DNA of 64,000 bases from Bacteroidaceae bacterium (GTDB taxonomy: Bacteria > Bacteroidota > Bacteroidia > Bacteroidales > Bacteroidaceae): assembly GCA_017428785.1 (NCBI GenBank), contig JAFRQD010000001.1:17277-81276 (forward strand). Direction: 5' to 3'. Of this stretch, positions 8,545 to 16,920 are shown piece after piece (position 1 is the first letter of the stretch; every line of letters begins with the position of its first letter). Below the pieces are notes generated by a model. The model was not told the DNA's origin, did no database searches, and saw nothing but the letters and a program-made list of their open reading frames with translations. Position numbers and translations under genes: made by a program.

Positions 8545-8545
8545 G

Positions 8546-8589
8546 GGTAGGGCAATATGAAGTGACCTCCATAAGTTCTTTGCCCTGCC
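8546..8589. terminator. Possible bidirectional hairpin between convergent genes
   Basis: GGTAGGGCAA (8546-8555) pairs with TTGCCCTGCC (8580-8589) with one G-T mismatch across a 24-nt loop, just after the sialidase stop and before the convergent glycerate kinase stop. No T-run is present. Confidence 0.35.
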
Positions 8590-8611
8590 ACCATCCATAT
8601 TCGAGGAAAGC

Positions 8612-9679
8612 CTACAAAGCAGTTACGATTCTGTCCGTCAACAAAGCGATATTTCTTTTTGCTGTTTCCGGTTTCATAGCCTCATCAATAGAGATGTCAG
8701 GAGGATTGATGCATTCAACTTGTGAGAAGCCTGCGTCAAGCAGTTGTTGTTTGTCACTAATCCGACCGGCAATAAGGATAACAGGCACTTGGAAGTGCTT
8801 TGCTTTCTGTAGAATGCCAAAAGGCACTTTCCCCATTAGTGTCTGATGGTCGGCTGAGCCTTCGCCTGTGATGATGATAGACGCATCTTTCATGTGTTCC
8901 TCAAAGCAGATGGTGTCAAGTAAGAGGTCGATGCCAGAGCGGCAATCGGCATTCAGATATTGCAGGAATGCATATCCCAATCCACCTGCAGCTCCGGCAC
9001 CGGGCATTTCCTGTCGGTCGTAGCCAAAGATAAGAGCAGATTTCTCTGCGAATTGCCTGGCACGTTCATCCAGTTCAATAACCATTTCGGGTGTAGCCCC
9101 TTTCTGTGGAGCAAACACATGAGCTGCTCCCTTCTCACCACAAAGCGGATTCCTGACATCTGTGGCAATTGTGAAACGGGCGTCCTCCAAAGCCTGAATA
9201 TCTCCCCATGTTCCATGAGGAGCAAAGCAATCGATGATGGCTTGAAGCATCCCGATGCCGCAGTCGCTTGTGGCGCTGCCCCCAAGCCCCACGATGATGT
9301 GCTTGCATCCCTTTCGCATGGCATCTGCCACGAGCTGGCCTGTCCCGTAGCTTGTTGCCACCATCGGGTTGCGTTCCTTTGGGCAGAGCAAAGTCAGTCC
9401 GCTGGCTTTTGCCATCTCAATAACAGCCGTGTCATCATGTATCAGGTATTGAGCAAGGATAGGCCGCATCAGCGGGTCTCTCACATTCACGTCCACCAGC
9501 ATGCCGCCTGTTGCTGAATGAAAAGCCTCCAGCCATCCCTCGCCGCCATCGCTGACGGGAATCTGTGTCACCTCAGCATCAGGCTTATGAGAGAGAATCC
9601 CTTCTGCCGCAGCCCGATTTGCTTCAGCCGAAGTCAAGCACCCTTTGAACGAGTCGATGGCGACGATGATTTTACTCAT
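8612..9679 (-). CDS. Glycerate kinase (GlxK/GarK type)
   Basis: A 355-residue glycerate kinase phosphorylating glycerate to phosphoglycerate with ATP. Family landmarks are IIVAIDSFKGCLTSAEA at the N-terminus, PVSDGGEGWLEAF, the glycine-rich VGLGGSATSDCGIGMLQ, and PGAGAAGGLGYAFL near the middle, with IITGEGSADHQTLMGKVP near the C-terminus. The length is slightly short of E. coli GlxK (about 380). It is last in a leftward operon after carbonic anhydrase and a DUF4250 gene, 5 nt downstream of the latter. Whether it is a 2- or 3-kinase is not decidable; this family usually forms 2-phosphoglycerate. Confidence 0.92.
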   Translation of the reverse strand: MSKIIVAIDSFKGCLTSAEANRAAAEGILSHKPDAEVTQIPVSDGGEGWLEAFHSATGGMLVDVNVRDPLMRPILAQYLIHDDTAVIEMAKASGLTLLCPKERNPMVATSYGTGQLVADAMRKGCKHIIVGLGGSATSDCGIGMLQAIIDCFAPHGTWGDIQALEDARFTIATDVRNPLCGEKGAAHVFAPQKGATPEMVIELDERARQFAEKSALIFGYDRQEMPGAGAAGGLGYAFLQYLNADCRSGIDLLLDTICFEEHMKDASIIITGEGSADHQTLMGKVPFGILQKAKHFQVPVILIAGRISDKQQLLDAGFSQVECINPPDISIDEAMKPETAKRNIALLTDRIVTAL

Positions 9680-9684
9680 ACCAT

Positions 9685-9891
9685 TTATAAGCTATCATCA
9701 TAACCGATGGGCCGGAACTGCTTTTGCTGTTTGCTGTAAACGAATCCATGTCCGTAGAGGTAATCCTTTATGTCTTCAGGTTCAGTCCCGAAGTTGTAGC
9801 ACAAGGACTCGAGCGTGTCAAACTCCTCGTCGCGAAGTAGCATGTTCACGCTCGAAACCAATATCGCAGGGTCTTTAGGCAGATAATCCAT
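9685..9891 (-). CDS. DUF4250 family small protein
   Basis: A 68-residue protein with the DUF4250 pattern LPKDPAILVSSVNMLLRDEEFDTLESLCYNF at the N-terminus and a C-terminal GHGFVYSKQQKQF. Function is unknown in the family; small proteins of this type occur in Firmicutes and Bacteroidales. It is tightly packed between carbonic anhydrase (4 nt) and glycerate kinase (5 nt), so all three are probably one transcript. Confidence 0.8.
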   Translation of the reverse strand: MDYLPKDPAILVSSVNMLLRDEEFDTLESLCYNFGTEPEDIKDYLYGHGFVYSKQQKQFRPIGYDDSL

Positions 9892-9895
9892 CGGT

Positions 9896-10438
9896 TTAGC
9901 GAATTTCTTCCAATGCGCCTGTCTCGGAGTCGATAATGAAGCCTCTGACCACTATGTCCTTTGGCACGAGCGGATGTGTCTTGATGGTCTCAACTGTCTT
10001 GCGGACAGAGGTTGGCGTGTCCTTGAAGCCCTCCAGCCATTGGTTGAGGTCTATGCCGCACTTGCGGATCGTGTCGAGTGTCGCGTCTGTCACGCCACGG
10101 GCAATCATCTCGTGGTGGAAGTGGTTGTAGCTCATGTGGCAGGCTCCACAATGAGAGTGAGCCACTACCATTATCTCCTTCACTCCCAACTCATATATGG
10201 CGACAATCAGACTGCGCATGGCAGAGTCGAAAGCGGAAATCACCAAGCCGCCAGCGTTCTTGATAATCTTTGCGTCGCCATTCTTCAGTCCGAGAGCGGC
10301 AGGGAGCAACTCTGTCAAACGCGTGTCCATACAGGATAGCACAGCCAGCTTCTTGCCCGGGTACTTGTCCGTGAGATACTTTTCGTAGCCTTTCTGCTCG
10401 ACAAAAGACTTGTTGTATTCAATAATCTGGTCTATCAT
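9896..10438 (-). CDS. Beta-class carbonic anhydrase
   Basis: A 180-residue enzyme interconverting CO2 and bicarbonate. Zinc ligands are predicted at C36 (in CMDTR, with the D38/R40 dyad), H94 and C97 (H-S-H-C). The following GAC and the GGLVISAFDSAMRSL segment are typical of the short bacterial beta-CA type. It is first gene of a leftward operon from a good Bacteroidetes promoter. Bicarbonate supply matters to succinate-forming Bacteroidales (family knowledge); a specific link to glycerate metabolism in this operon is only suggested by position. Confidence 0.93.
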   Translation of the reverse strand: MIDQIIEYNKSFVEQKGYEKYLTDKYPGKKLAVLSCMDTRLTELLPAALGLKNGDAKIIKNAGGLVISAFDSAMRSLIVAIYELGVKEIMVVAHSHCGACHMSYNHFHHEMIARGVTDATLDTIRKCGIDLNQWLEGFKDTPTSVRKTVETIKTHPLVPKDIVVRGFIIDSETGALEEIR

Positions 10439-10461
10439 GGTTCATTTATCTAATTTCTCTG

Positions 10462-10495
10462 CAAATATACGAAAAAGTTGTGATTTAGGAGCAAA
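10462..10495 (-). promoter_or_regulatory. Promoter of the carbonic anhydrase operon
   Basis: Minus-strand -7 TATATTTG (10462-10469) with a -33 TTTG (10492-10495) 22 nt upstream; the ATG at 10438 follows after a short leader. Confidence 0.6.
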
Positions 10496-10520
10496 AGGCA
10501 AAAGAAAAAAACAAAGCCTC

Positions 10521-10784
10521 GAAGTCCACACGAGGATTTGATGAAATTCACACGAGGATTTTGCGAAGTCCACACGAGGATTTTTGATACTTGACGGGTG
10601 CCGAGCTGAAGCATCTCGCGAGTGGATAGTAAACAACACACGAATAGTTGTCAAACTACCCACGTTTAATTTGCAAATTATCCATGTTTAGTTTGCGAAT
10701 TATCCACGTTTAGTTTGCGATTTACACTAAGGTAATTTGCGATTTACGTTATAGTTGTTTGTAAATCACAGTCAAAGAACGACG
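10521..10784. repeat. Twelve-unit intergenic array with exact 22-nt period
   Basis: Twelve consecutive 22-nt windows starting at 10521, 10543, 10565 and so on stay in one register to 10784. Most units begin (G/A)AA, carry a C-x-CACG-like core at about positions 8-13 and end in T-rich TTTGC. Units 1-3 share CCACACGAGGATTT or TCACACGAGGATTT; units 7-9 share CCACGTTTA or CCATGTTTA plus TTTGC; units 4, 5, 11 and 12 are degenerate. The array fills most of the 489-bp divergent region between carbonic anhydrase and the GIY-YIG gene. It is not CRISPR: there is no constant repeat plus unrelated spacer. Confidence 0.85.
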
Positions 10785-10899
10785 ACAATTGTAATCCCGC
10801 AAGCAAACAGAAAAAAGGTTTTCATCAATCACAAAAAGTTTTGCTGGATAAAATTATGTGTTTTCTTCTCATTCTCTTGCGAAAAAGGGAGATAATTCG

Positions 10900-10907
10900 T
10901 AAATTTG
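10900..10907 (+). promoter_or_regulatory. -7 box (TAAATTTG) of the GIY-YIG gene
   Basis: TAAATTTG followed by CAG, 20 nt upstream of the first ATG of the GIY-YIG/DUF4268 gene. Confidence 0.55.
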
Positions 10908-10927
10908 CAGAGCAAATTTGATAAATA

Positions 10928-11758
10928 ATGGACGTTATGGCAAACGAGAAAGCCGGATATGTGTATATTCTGACGAATCCGAGTTTCAGGGATGATTGGG
11001 TGAAAATAGGAATGACTCAGAACATGGAAGAGCGACTCAGAACGCTCGACACAACCGCCCTACCCTTGCCGTTCAAGAAGTACGCAACCATGAAAACGCT
11101 CAAGTACAAGGCTGCCGAGAAGCATGTTCACCACTACATAGAACGTTTTACAGACCTGCGAATCCGCGATAATCGTGAGTTCTTCAACATTACTCCAGAA
11201 GAGGCTCTCAGCATCTTCTATGATGTGGCTGAACTGCTTGATGATGCAGAAATTGTTGTGTACGACAAAGAAGCATCCAAGCCCAAGAGTCAAGATTGCC
11301 CATTCTCAGACAAGCCGAAGAGCAAAGGCCAACTTTTCAATCATGACTATTGGGAAGCCTTTGTGGAGTATATGAGGCAGAATCCCTCTGAATTGTTCCA
11401 CACCCCAAAAGCGACAACCGACCATTGGATGAATATTGCTTTAGGAAGTAGCAAATCAGGTATCTCGCTTCTTTTAAACAAAAGAGAGCAGAAGGCCACA
11501 ATACAACTATATAACGCCCATGACGCAGACAAGAAGATTTTCGATGCCCTCTTTCTTTATAAGGAATCTGCAGAGGCCAGCATTGGAAAAGAGTTGGATT
11601 GGCGCAGAATAGATGATAAGAAAGCATCATCCATAGAATTGTACCTTGAAAACTGCGGCATTACCGATTCCACAAAATGGAGCGAAATCTTTGCTTGGTA
11701 TAAGGAATATACCGAGAAATTCATCGAGTTCTTCAAACCGATATTAAAGTCGTTGTAA
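10928..11758 (+). CDS. GIY-YIG (T5orf172/MUG113-type) nuclease with C-terminal DUF4268 domain
   Basis: A 276-residue protein. Residues ~9-100 form a GIY-YIG domain of the T5orf172 type: AGYVYILTNPSF, VKIGMTQNMEERLRTLDT, and AEKHVHHYIERF...REFFNI with the conserved late acidic/Asn region. Residues ~140-270 match DUF4268, a domain often found with restriction-like proteins (YWEAFVEYMRQN...WMNIALGSSKSGISLLL...KKIFDALFLYKESAEASIGKELDW). The combination suggests a DNA-acting nuclease; substrate unknown. ATG 10937 (MANEKAG) is an alternative start. The next gene starts 9 nt later, and the block to 15122 is visibly A/T-richer at third positions than its neighbours, hinting at transfer. Confidence 0.78.
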   Translation: MDVMANEKAGYVYILTNPSFRDDWVKIGMTQNMEERLRTLDTTALPLPFKKYATMKTLKYKAAEKHVHHYIERFTDLRIRDNREFFNITPEEALSIFYDVAELLDDAEIVVYDKEASKPKSQDCPFSDKPKSKGQLFNHDYWEAFVEYMRQNPSELFHTPKATTDHWMNIALGSSKSGISLLLNKREQKATIQLYNAHDADKKIFDALFLYKESAEASIGKELDWRRIDDKKASSIELYLENCGITDSTKWSEIFAWYKEYTEKFIEFFKPILKSL

Positions 11759-11767
11759 TTAAAGATT

Positions 11768-12352
11768 ATGAAGAAACTGTTTTCAATACTGGTAATGGTG
11801 TTGTTTGCTTTGTGCATTTTGGCACAAGAAAAGGAAGTCACAAAATTCCTTGGCATCCCCGTTGATGGCACAAAATCCGAAATGAGGAAGAAACTCATCG
11901 AAAAGGGATTCACCTATAGTGCTCAGGGAGACTATCTAGAGGGTGAATTTAACGGACACGATGTTGTCGTTTATATTATCACGAACAATAATAAGGTTTA
12001 CCGTATTATGTTGTGTGATGCTCATGGCTTGGACGAAGCAAACATAAAGATTCGCTTCAACAATTTGGTTAGCCAGTTCCAAAACAATAACAGATATCTT
12101 GCCCATGAAAAGCAAACAATTCCTGAAAAAGAAGATATATCCTATCAAATGGCTGCTCACGACAAAATATATGAAGCAATTTTCTTCCAAACAAGAAAAG
12201 AGTTTTTGTTAACGGAAGAAGATGCAAAAAGATCTGCTGAGGAAACAATAAATAGGCCTGTTTGGTTTCGTATAACCGAGAATTATGGTAAGTATTATAT
12301 TCTCATGTTCTACGATAACAAATACAATGAAGCCAACGGCGAAGATTTGTAA
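11768..12352 (+). CDS. Small exported protein of unknown function
   Basis: A 194-residue protein with a signal peptide (MKKLFSILVMVLFALCILAQ) and a soluble domain starting KFLGIPVDGTKSEMRKKLIEKGFTY, a pattern seen in many Bacteroidales exported proteins where a short helix follows GIPVDGTK. No enzymatic motif is visible. The two halves, TYSAQGDYLEGEFNGHDVVVY and RPVWFRITENYGKYYILMFYDN, look like beta-rich strands. It lies 9 nt after the GIY-YIG gene and 15 nt before the helicase gene, so the three are probably one transcript. Its place between two DNA-acting genes is unexplained. Confidence 0.7.
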   Translation: MKKLFSILVMVLFALCILAQEKEVTKFLGIPVDGTKSEMRKKLIEKGFTYSAQGDYLEGEFNGHDVVVYIITNNNKVYRIMLCDAHGLDEANIKIRFNNLVSQFQNNNRYLAHEKQTIPEKEDISYQMAAHDKIYEAIFFQTRKEFLLTEEDAKRSAEETINRPVWFRITENYGKYYILMFYDNKYNEANGEDL

Positions 12353-12367
12353 AGGATAGACAAGACA

Positions 12368-14437
12368 ATGCCACGCTATTTTTACTATTCGGACATTAGT
12401 TCTTTTCTGCGTGAAAGTGTGGAAGGGATCTTCGGCAAGTTGTCGATGAATGACGAATACGATACGGCTGCCACTCAGAAGTTCGCTTGGGAAGAGGAAA
12501 TCAACACGATGAAGGATGTGTTGAAGCCGTATCAGGATGAGCAAGGTTGGATTCTCTTCGAATACACTATTCCACGTATAGGCAAGCGTATTGATGTTGT
12601 CTTGCTGCTTCGAGAACGTATCTTCGCTATTGAGTTCAAAGCCGGTCAGAAAGACATCTTGCATGCTGATGTTGACCAAGTCTTGGATTATGCTTTAGAC
12701 CTTAAAAATTTCCATCAGGGAAGTGCCGAGCGAATGATAGCCCCCATTCTCGTGCCGACAGAAAACGATAAAGTCTCTACGACTTGCACCCTTTCGCATT
12801 ATGATGATGGCGTATATGAGCCCATGATAGCCAATAAAGTGGCTCTGGGTGATGTTTTGAAAAGAGTATTGGGGCAAGACATTCCACATAAGGAATACAA
12901 GGTCGCTTTGAAGGATTGGGTGCGCAGTCGTTACGAACCAACACCTACTATTGTAGAGGCTGCAAGCGCTCTTTATAATCAGCATAGTGTAGAAGAAATC
13001 ACTCGTCACGAAGCCGAAGGAGAACAATTGGACCGAACGACCAAGTATGTGATGCAGGTCATCCACGAAACAAAGGAACGCAAAGGTAAAAGTATCTGCT
13101 TTGTGACTGGCGTCCCAGGTGCTGGCAAGACGCTTGTAGGGTTGAATGTTGCTATTAAACAGTCCGAACAAGTGACTAATGGGAAACGAGACCTTGCAGT
13201 ATATTTGTCGGGCAATGGTCCTTTGGTGGCTGTACTGACGGAAGCACTTGCAAGAGACAAACAAAGGCAAGAAGAGAAGGGCAACAAATACTATATTACA
13301 AAAGCCCGTCAAGAAGTGTCTCAATTCATCCAAATTATCCATCGATATCGCGACCAAATGTTGGGAAAACTAAAGACTCCCATTTGTGATGGTATCATAG
13401 AAATCGACCCTAAGAAAGAACTCCGAGACAAGCGTGCAGGATATGCCGAAGTGGAGAATATTGCCATCTTCGACGAGGCCCAACGTTCGTGGGACCAAGA
13501 GCATTTGGCTTCTTGGCTGAAACGCAAGAAAGGCGTGAATAACTTCCCAATGTCTGAAGGCGAGTTCCTGATTTGGTCGCTCGACCAAAGGCAAGACTGG
13601 GCTGTAATAGTTTGCCTTGTTGGTGGCGGTCAGGAAATCAATACAGGCGAAGCAGGTATTGGCGAATGGGTTCGTGCCATGAACGAAACGTTCCCCGATT
13701 GGAAAGTTTACATCTCGAATCAACTGACTGAAAAAGAATATGCAGAAGGGCAAGTGGAAGAGATGTTGAAGGAGCACGAGAATGTCGTATTCTCAGACGA
13801 CCTGCATTTGGCCGTTTCCATGCGTTCTTTCCGTGCTGAAAGCCTTTCAAGGATGGTACACTATTTGCTCGATTGTGACGCCAAGAAAGTAAAAGAAACA
13901 TACCAAGAGATAAAGGACAGATATCCAATTGTCCTAACTCGTGATTTAGAAAAGGCAAAGGATTGGCTGCGAGAAAGGGCTCGTGGCAGTGAACGATATG
14001 GTATGTTGGTGTCGTCAAAAGGTTATCGTCTGAAACCTCTTGCCATTGATGTCCGTTGCAAACCCGATACCGTCCATTGGTTTCTTGATGACATAGATGA
14101 TGTCCGTTCTTCTCTATTCTTGGAAGATGCAGCAAGCGAATTTGACGTTCAAGGATTGGAACTTGATTGGACTTGCCTTGTTTGGGATGCAGATTTCCGT
14201 TATAATAAAGGCGCTTGGGACTTCTACGAGTTTAGTGGTGGCACTCGATGGAATAAGATCAAGAAAGAAGAAAGGCAGGCATACCAATTGAACGCATATC
14301 GAGTTTTGCTGACTCGTGCTCGTCAGGGAATGATAATCTGTGTGCCTGCAGGAAATCAAGAAGACCATACTCGCCAACCTGAGTTCTACGATTGCACCTA
14401 TAATTACCTGAAGCAATTAGGTTTTGAGGAGATATAA
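12368..14437 (+). CDS. DUF2075-family ATPase/helicase-like protein with N-terminal PD-(D/E)XK nuclease motif
   Basis: A 689-residue protein. The N-terminal ~180 residues contain a PD-(D/E)XK-like signature: D76 in RIDVVLL and E89-F-K91, with HADVDQVLDYALDL behind it, as in restriction-fold nucleases. The P-loop GVPGAGKT is at 248-255, an IAIFDEAQRSW motif (Walker B/DEAQ) follows at about 366, and a late YRVLLTRARQGM resembles SF1 motif VI. DUF2075 proteins are SF1-like ATPases of unclear role. A nuclease fused to a helicase, next to a GIY-YIG protein, suggests a nucleic-acid defence or repair function; this is inference. The downstream lipoprotein starts 4 nt after the stop. Confidence 0.8.
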   Translation: MPRYFYYSDISSFLRESVEGIFGKLSMNDEYDTAATQKFAWEEEINTMKDVLKPYQDEQGWILFEYTIPRIGKRIDVVLLLRERIFAIEFKAGQKDILHADVDQVLDYALDLKNFHQGSAERMIAPILVPTENDKVSTTCTLSHYDDGVYEPMIANKVALGDVLKRVLGQDIPHKEYKVALKDWVRSRYEPTPTIVEAASALYNQHSVEEITRHEAEGEQLDRTTKYVMQVIHETKERKGKSICFVTGVPGAGKTLVGLNVAIKQSEQVTNGKRDLAVYLSGNGPLVAVLTEALARDKQRQEEKGNKYYITKARQEVSQFIQIIHRYRDQMLGKLKTPICDGIIEIDPKKELRDKRAGYAEVENIAIFDEAQRSWDQEHLASWLKRKKGVNNFPMSEGEFLIWSLDQRQDWAVIVCLVGGGQEINTGEAGIGEWVRAMNETFPDWKVYISNQLTEKEYAEGQVEEMLKEHENVVFSDDLHLAVSMRSFRAESLSRMVHYLLDCDAKKVKETYQEIKDRYPIVLTRDLEKAKDWLRERARGSERYGMLVSSKGYRLKPLAIDVRCKPDTVHWFLDDIDDVRSSLFLEDAASEFDVQGLELDWTCLVWDADFRYNKGAWDFYEFSGGTRWNKIKKEERQAYQLNAYRVLLTRARQGMIICVPAGNQEDHTRQPEFYDCTYNYLKQLGFEEI

Positions 14438-14441
14438 CCAA

Positions 14442-15122
14442 ATGAACCGTAAAAGCCTTCCTCTAGTTTGTCTTCTAATCTTGCTTGTAGGATGTGAGAA
14501 GCAGAAATACGAAGATTTTGTTGAGCCTGAGCCAGACCCAATAAACATCATCTCGTACACAGAAAGGGAACGAGAGGATATTGACGAAGGGCAAAACCTC
14601 TTAATAAACGGAGGATTGGAAGAGTGGATTTTTTTCTCTGATAATATGCCTGAGCATTGGCTCTGTCATAACAACAATAATGTAAAGAGGGATTATAAAG
14701 TAGTATATGAGGGACGTTATTCTGCCAAAATGCAATCTCTTGAAAAGGGTTCGACTGCAAGGATAGATCAGGTTGTGCCTGTCACTTCGAACAAGAAGAT
14801 TAGGATTCGTTTCCATTATGCGATAACGCAATGGAAGGACAAAGGAGCTAGGACTTATTGTTACTTCAGGACACGATCAGCCGAGTCGTCCACCATTTCT
14901 TCAGAAGCCTTGAACTACTTTTACGATGCTAATACTATGCGTGTCATTCGAGGCGGAGGATATGGACTGACATATTTTCCTCACGAACTTAACAAGTGGC
15001 TCACTTTTGATGAAACGATTGAAGTACCCCCATCGGCTAATTATTTCGCCTTTGGTATAAATAGTTACTATGGGACAACAATGTATGTAGATGATTGTTG
15101 GATTACCAATGTTGCTAAATAA
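14442..15122 (+). CDS. Lipoprotein with a jelly-roll (CBM-like) domain
   Basis: A 226-residue protein. The lipobox LLVGC lies in the signal peptide, then a P/E-rich linker (FVEPEPDP). The domain from about residue 45 (NLLINGGLEEW, then RYSAKMQSLEKGSTARIDQVVPV, ending MYVDDCWITNV) has the order of strands of CBM_4_9 or similar carbohydrate-binding jelly rolls. It is likely anchored in the outer membrane. The ATG at 14424 would overlap the helicase gene; the ATG at 14442, just after its stop, gives a normal signal peptide and is chosen. It ends the A/T-rich four-gene set. Confidence 0.75.
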   Translation: MNRKSLPLVCLLILLVGCEKQKYEDFVEPEPDPINIISYTEREREDIDEGQNLLINGGLEEWIFFSDNMPEHWLCHNNNNVKRDYKVVYEGRYSAKMQSLEKGSTARIDQVVPVTSNKKIRIRFHYAITQWKDKGARTYCYFRTRSAESSTISSEALNYFYDANTMRVIRGGGYGLTYFPHELNKWLTFDETIEVPPSANYFAFGINSYYGTTMYVDDCWITNVAK

Positions 15123-15199
15123 GCGAGAAGAGACCTACCTCCAGGCGGCGGAAGAGAAATGAGACAATAAGATTATAATAATAAACACATTATGTAGCT

Positions 15200-15343
15200 A
15201 TGAACAAGGAAACTGTCAATGAAAAGAGAGAGGTCGTGAAGGACCTTTTCGTTCTTTGGCTTGCTTTGGCTGCTCTGGGCTGTGCTGCTGTGAACCTCCA
15301 CATCTCCCTGAATATGCTCGGGAGAAAGAAGGTGCTAGAGTAG
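15200..15343 (+). CDS. Small single-span membrane protein (47 residues)
   Basis: The frame MNKETVNEKREVVKDL continues into a hydrophobic stretch (FVLWLALAALGCAAVNLHI) and a basic end (LGRKKVLE). A charged start, one membrane span of about 19 residues and a basic C-terminus are typical of small membrane proteins. No homologue is recognised. It is 77 nt after the lipoprotein and 53 nt before GH20. Confidence 0.5.
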   Translation: MNKETVNEKREVVKDLFVLWLALAALGCAAVNLHISLNMLGRKKVLE

Positions 15344-15387
15344 AGTGGGGTTTAGAGTTAAAAGTTTAGAGTTTAAGTGTTGAGTTC
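15344..15387. repeat. GTTTAGA/GAGTTTA heptamer repeats before GH20
   Basis: Imperfect copies of TTTAGAGTTAAAAG and TTTAGAGTTTAAG lie within 55 nt of the GH20 start. Similar tracts precede asnS and clpB in the same orientation. Confidence 0.6.
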
Positions 15388-15396
15388 GTGATTGTT

Positions 15397-16905
15397 ATGA
15401 AATACATTCTTATAGCACTTGCATTTGCTTTTTGGGTAATGAACGTTCAGGCTCAGGCTCAACCGACTGACTTGATTCCTGCTCCGGTGGAGTGTTCTGT
15501 TAGCCCGGGTTGCATCAGCTCCAAAGAGATGGCTGGGCTGCGCGAGAAGGTGCGCATCTCCCCAAAAGCGCTCCTTCGCCATCTGAAAGGCAGGAAACTG
15601 GAAGATTGGCAGTTGAAGTCGGCCTACCAGTTGGAACTGGGGAAGAAGGGCGTCAAGATTGTGGCAGCCGATGAGGAAGGCGTGTTCTATGCTCGTCAGA
15701 CGCTCAAGATGATGGCTTCGCTGGACAGTTCAGTAGCCTGCTGCACCATCCTCGACTGGCCGCGCTTCCGCTACAGGGGCGTGATGCTCGACGAGAGCCG
15801 CCACTTCCAGGGCAAGGCCTTCGTGAAGAAGCAGTTGGAGATGATGGCTCTGCTGAAGATGAACCACTTCCACTTCCACCTGGTGGACAACCCCGGATGG
15901 CGTGTGCAGATTGACGCCTATCCCAGACTCACCAACCTGACGGCCTGGCGACCTCAGGCTTTCTTCTGGGACTGGGAGAAGAACGAGATAGGCGGGCCTT
16001 TCGTGGAGGAGGGAACGCCCGGGGCTTACGGCGGATACTATACGAAGCAGGACATAGCCGACATCCTCTCCTTTGCCGACGAGCGGCACATCGAGGTGAT
16101 ACCGGAGATAGAGATGCCCGGGCATAACTACGAGACGCGATACGCCTTCCCCGAACTGGCTTGCAGCCTGCCGAATGGTGGAAAAGACCCCTGGGAACTT
16201 TGTCCGGGCAAGGAGAGCACTTTCGAGTTCTTGGAGAAGGTTCTGCTCGAGATATTCGACATGTTTCCCTCGAAGTACATCCACATCGGCGGAGACGAGG
16301 CCAGGAAGAACAACTGGAAGCTCTGTCCGGACTGTCAGGCAAGGATGAAGGCCGAGGGGCTGAAGAGCGCGGAAGAGCTGCAGAGCTATCTGATCAAGCG
16401 GATGGAGCGTTTCGCCCACGAACACGGCAAGCGCATCATCGGTTGGGACGAAATCCTGCAGGGAGGCTTGGCTCCGGATGCCACCGTGATGTCGTGGCAT
16501 GGGATAGAAGCGGGCATTCAGGCCGTCAAGGAAGGGCATGACGTCATCTTCACCCCTACACATTATTATTATCTCGACTATCATCAAGATCCTGCTCAGT
16601 TCCGGGCTGTTGGCCGCCATGTGCCTTTGGAGAAAGTCTATTCCTTCGAACCGATGGCAAAGGACATTTCCAAGGCAGATGCCCATCATGTCTTGGGCGT
16701 GCAGGGCAACCTGTGGACAGAGCATGTTCAGGATGCCTGGCATGCCGAGATGATGCTCTATCCGCGTGTCTTCGCCATAGCAGAAACGGGCTGGAGTCAG
16801 GCTGAGAAGAAGAACTGGCCCGACTTCGAGCGTAGAGCCTCAGCCCTGTCAGCAGAAGCCCGCAAATGGGGTTATACCGTTTATCCACCAAGTCAACAAC
16901 AATAA
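15397..16905 (+). CDS. Exported beta-N-acetylhexosaminidase, GH20
   Basis: A 502-residue enzyme with a signal peptide (MKYILIALAFAFWVMNVQAQ). A GH20b domain (about 25-115, ending FYARQTLKMMA) precedes the catalytic TIM barrel from WPRFRYRGVMLDESRHF. The catalytic pair D300-E301 lies in HIGGDEA; later landmarks are IGWDEIL and VQGNLWTEHV. GH20 enzymes remove terminal GlcNAc or GalNAc through substrate-assisted catalysis. The frame is open to a GTG at 15388, but ATG 15397 gives the better signal peptide. With GH89 15 nt downstream it forms a pair acting on host glycans (mucin, heparan or keratan type). Confidence 0.93.
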   Translation: MKYILIALAFAFWVMNVQAQAQPTDLIPAPVECSVSPGCISSKEMAGLREKVRISPKALLRHLKGRKLEDWQLKSAYQLELGKKGVKIVAADEEGVFYARQTLKMMASLDSSVACCTILDWPRFRYRGVMLDESRHFQGKAFVKKQLEMMALLKMNHFHFHLVDNPGWRVQIDAYPRLTNLTAWRPQAFFWDWEKNEIGGPFVEEGTPGAYGGYYTKQDIADILSFADERHIEVIPEIEMPGHNYETRYAFPELACSLPNGGKDPWELCPGKESTFEFLEKVLLEIFDMFPSKYIHIGGDEARKNNWKLCPDCQARMKAEGLKSAEELQSYLIKRMERFAHEHGKRIIGWDEILQGGLAPDATVMSWHGIEAGIQAVKEGHDVIFTPTHYYYLDYHQDPAQFRAVGRHVPLEKVYSFEPMAKDISKADAHHVLGVQGNLWTEHVQDAWHAEMMLYPRVFAIAETGWSQAEKKNWPDFERRASALSAEARKWGYTVYPPSQQQ

Positions 16906-16920
16906 AACTTAAATAAACTA

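Noticed and set aside
10521-10784. CRISPR array
   Set aside because: Neighbouring units are related over their whole length and no constant repeat with unrelated spacers of 30-40 nt is seen; no cas genes nearby.
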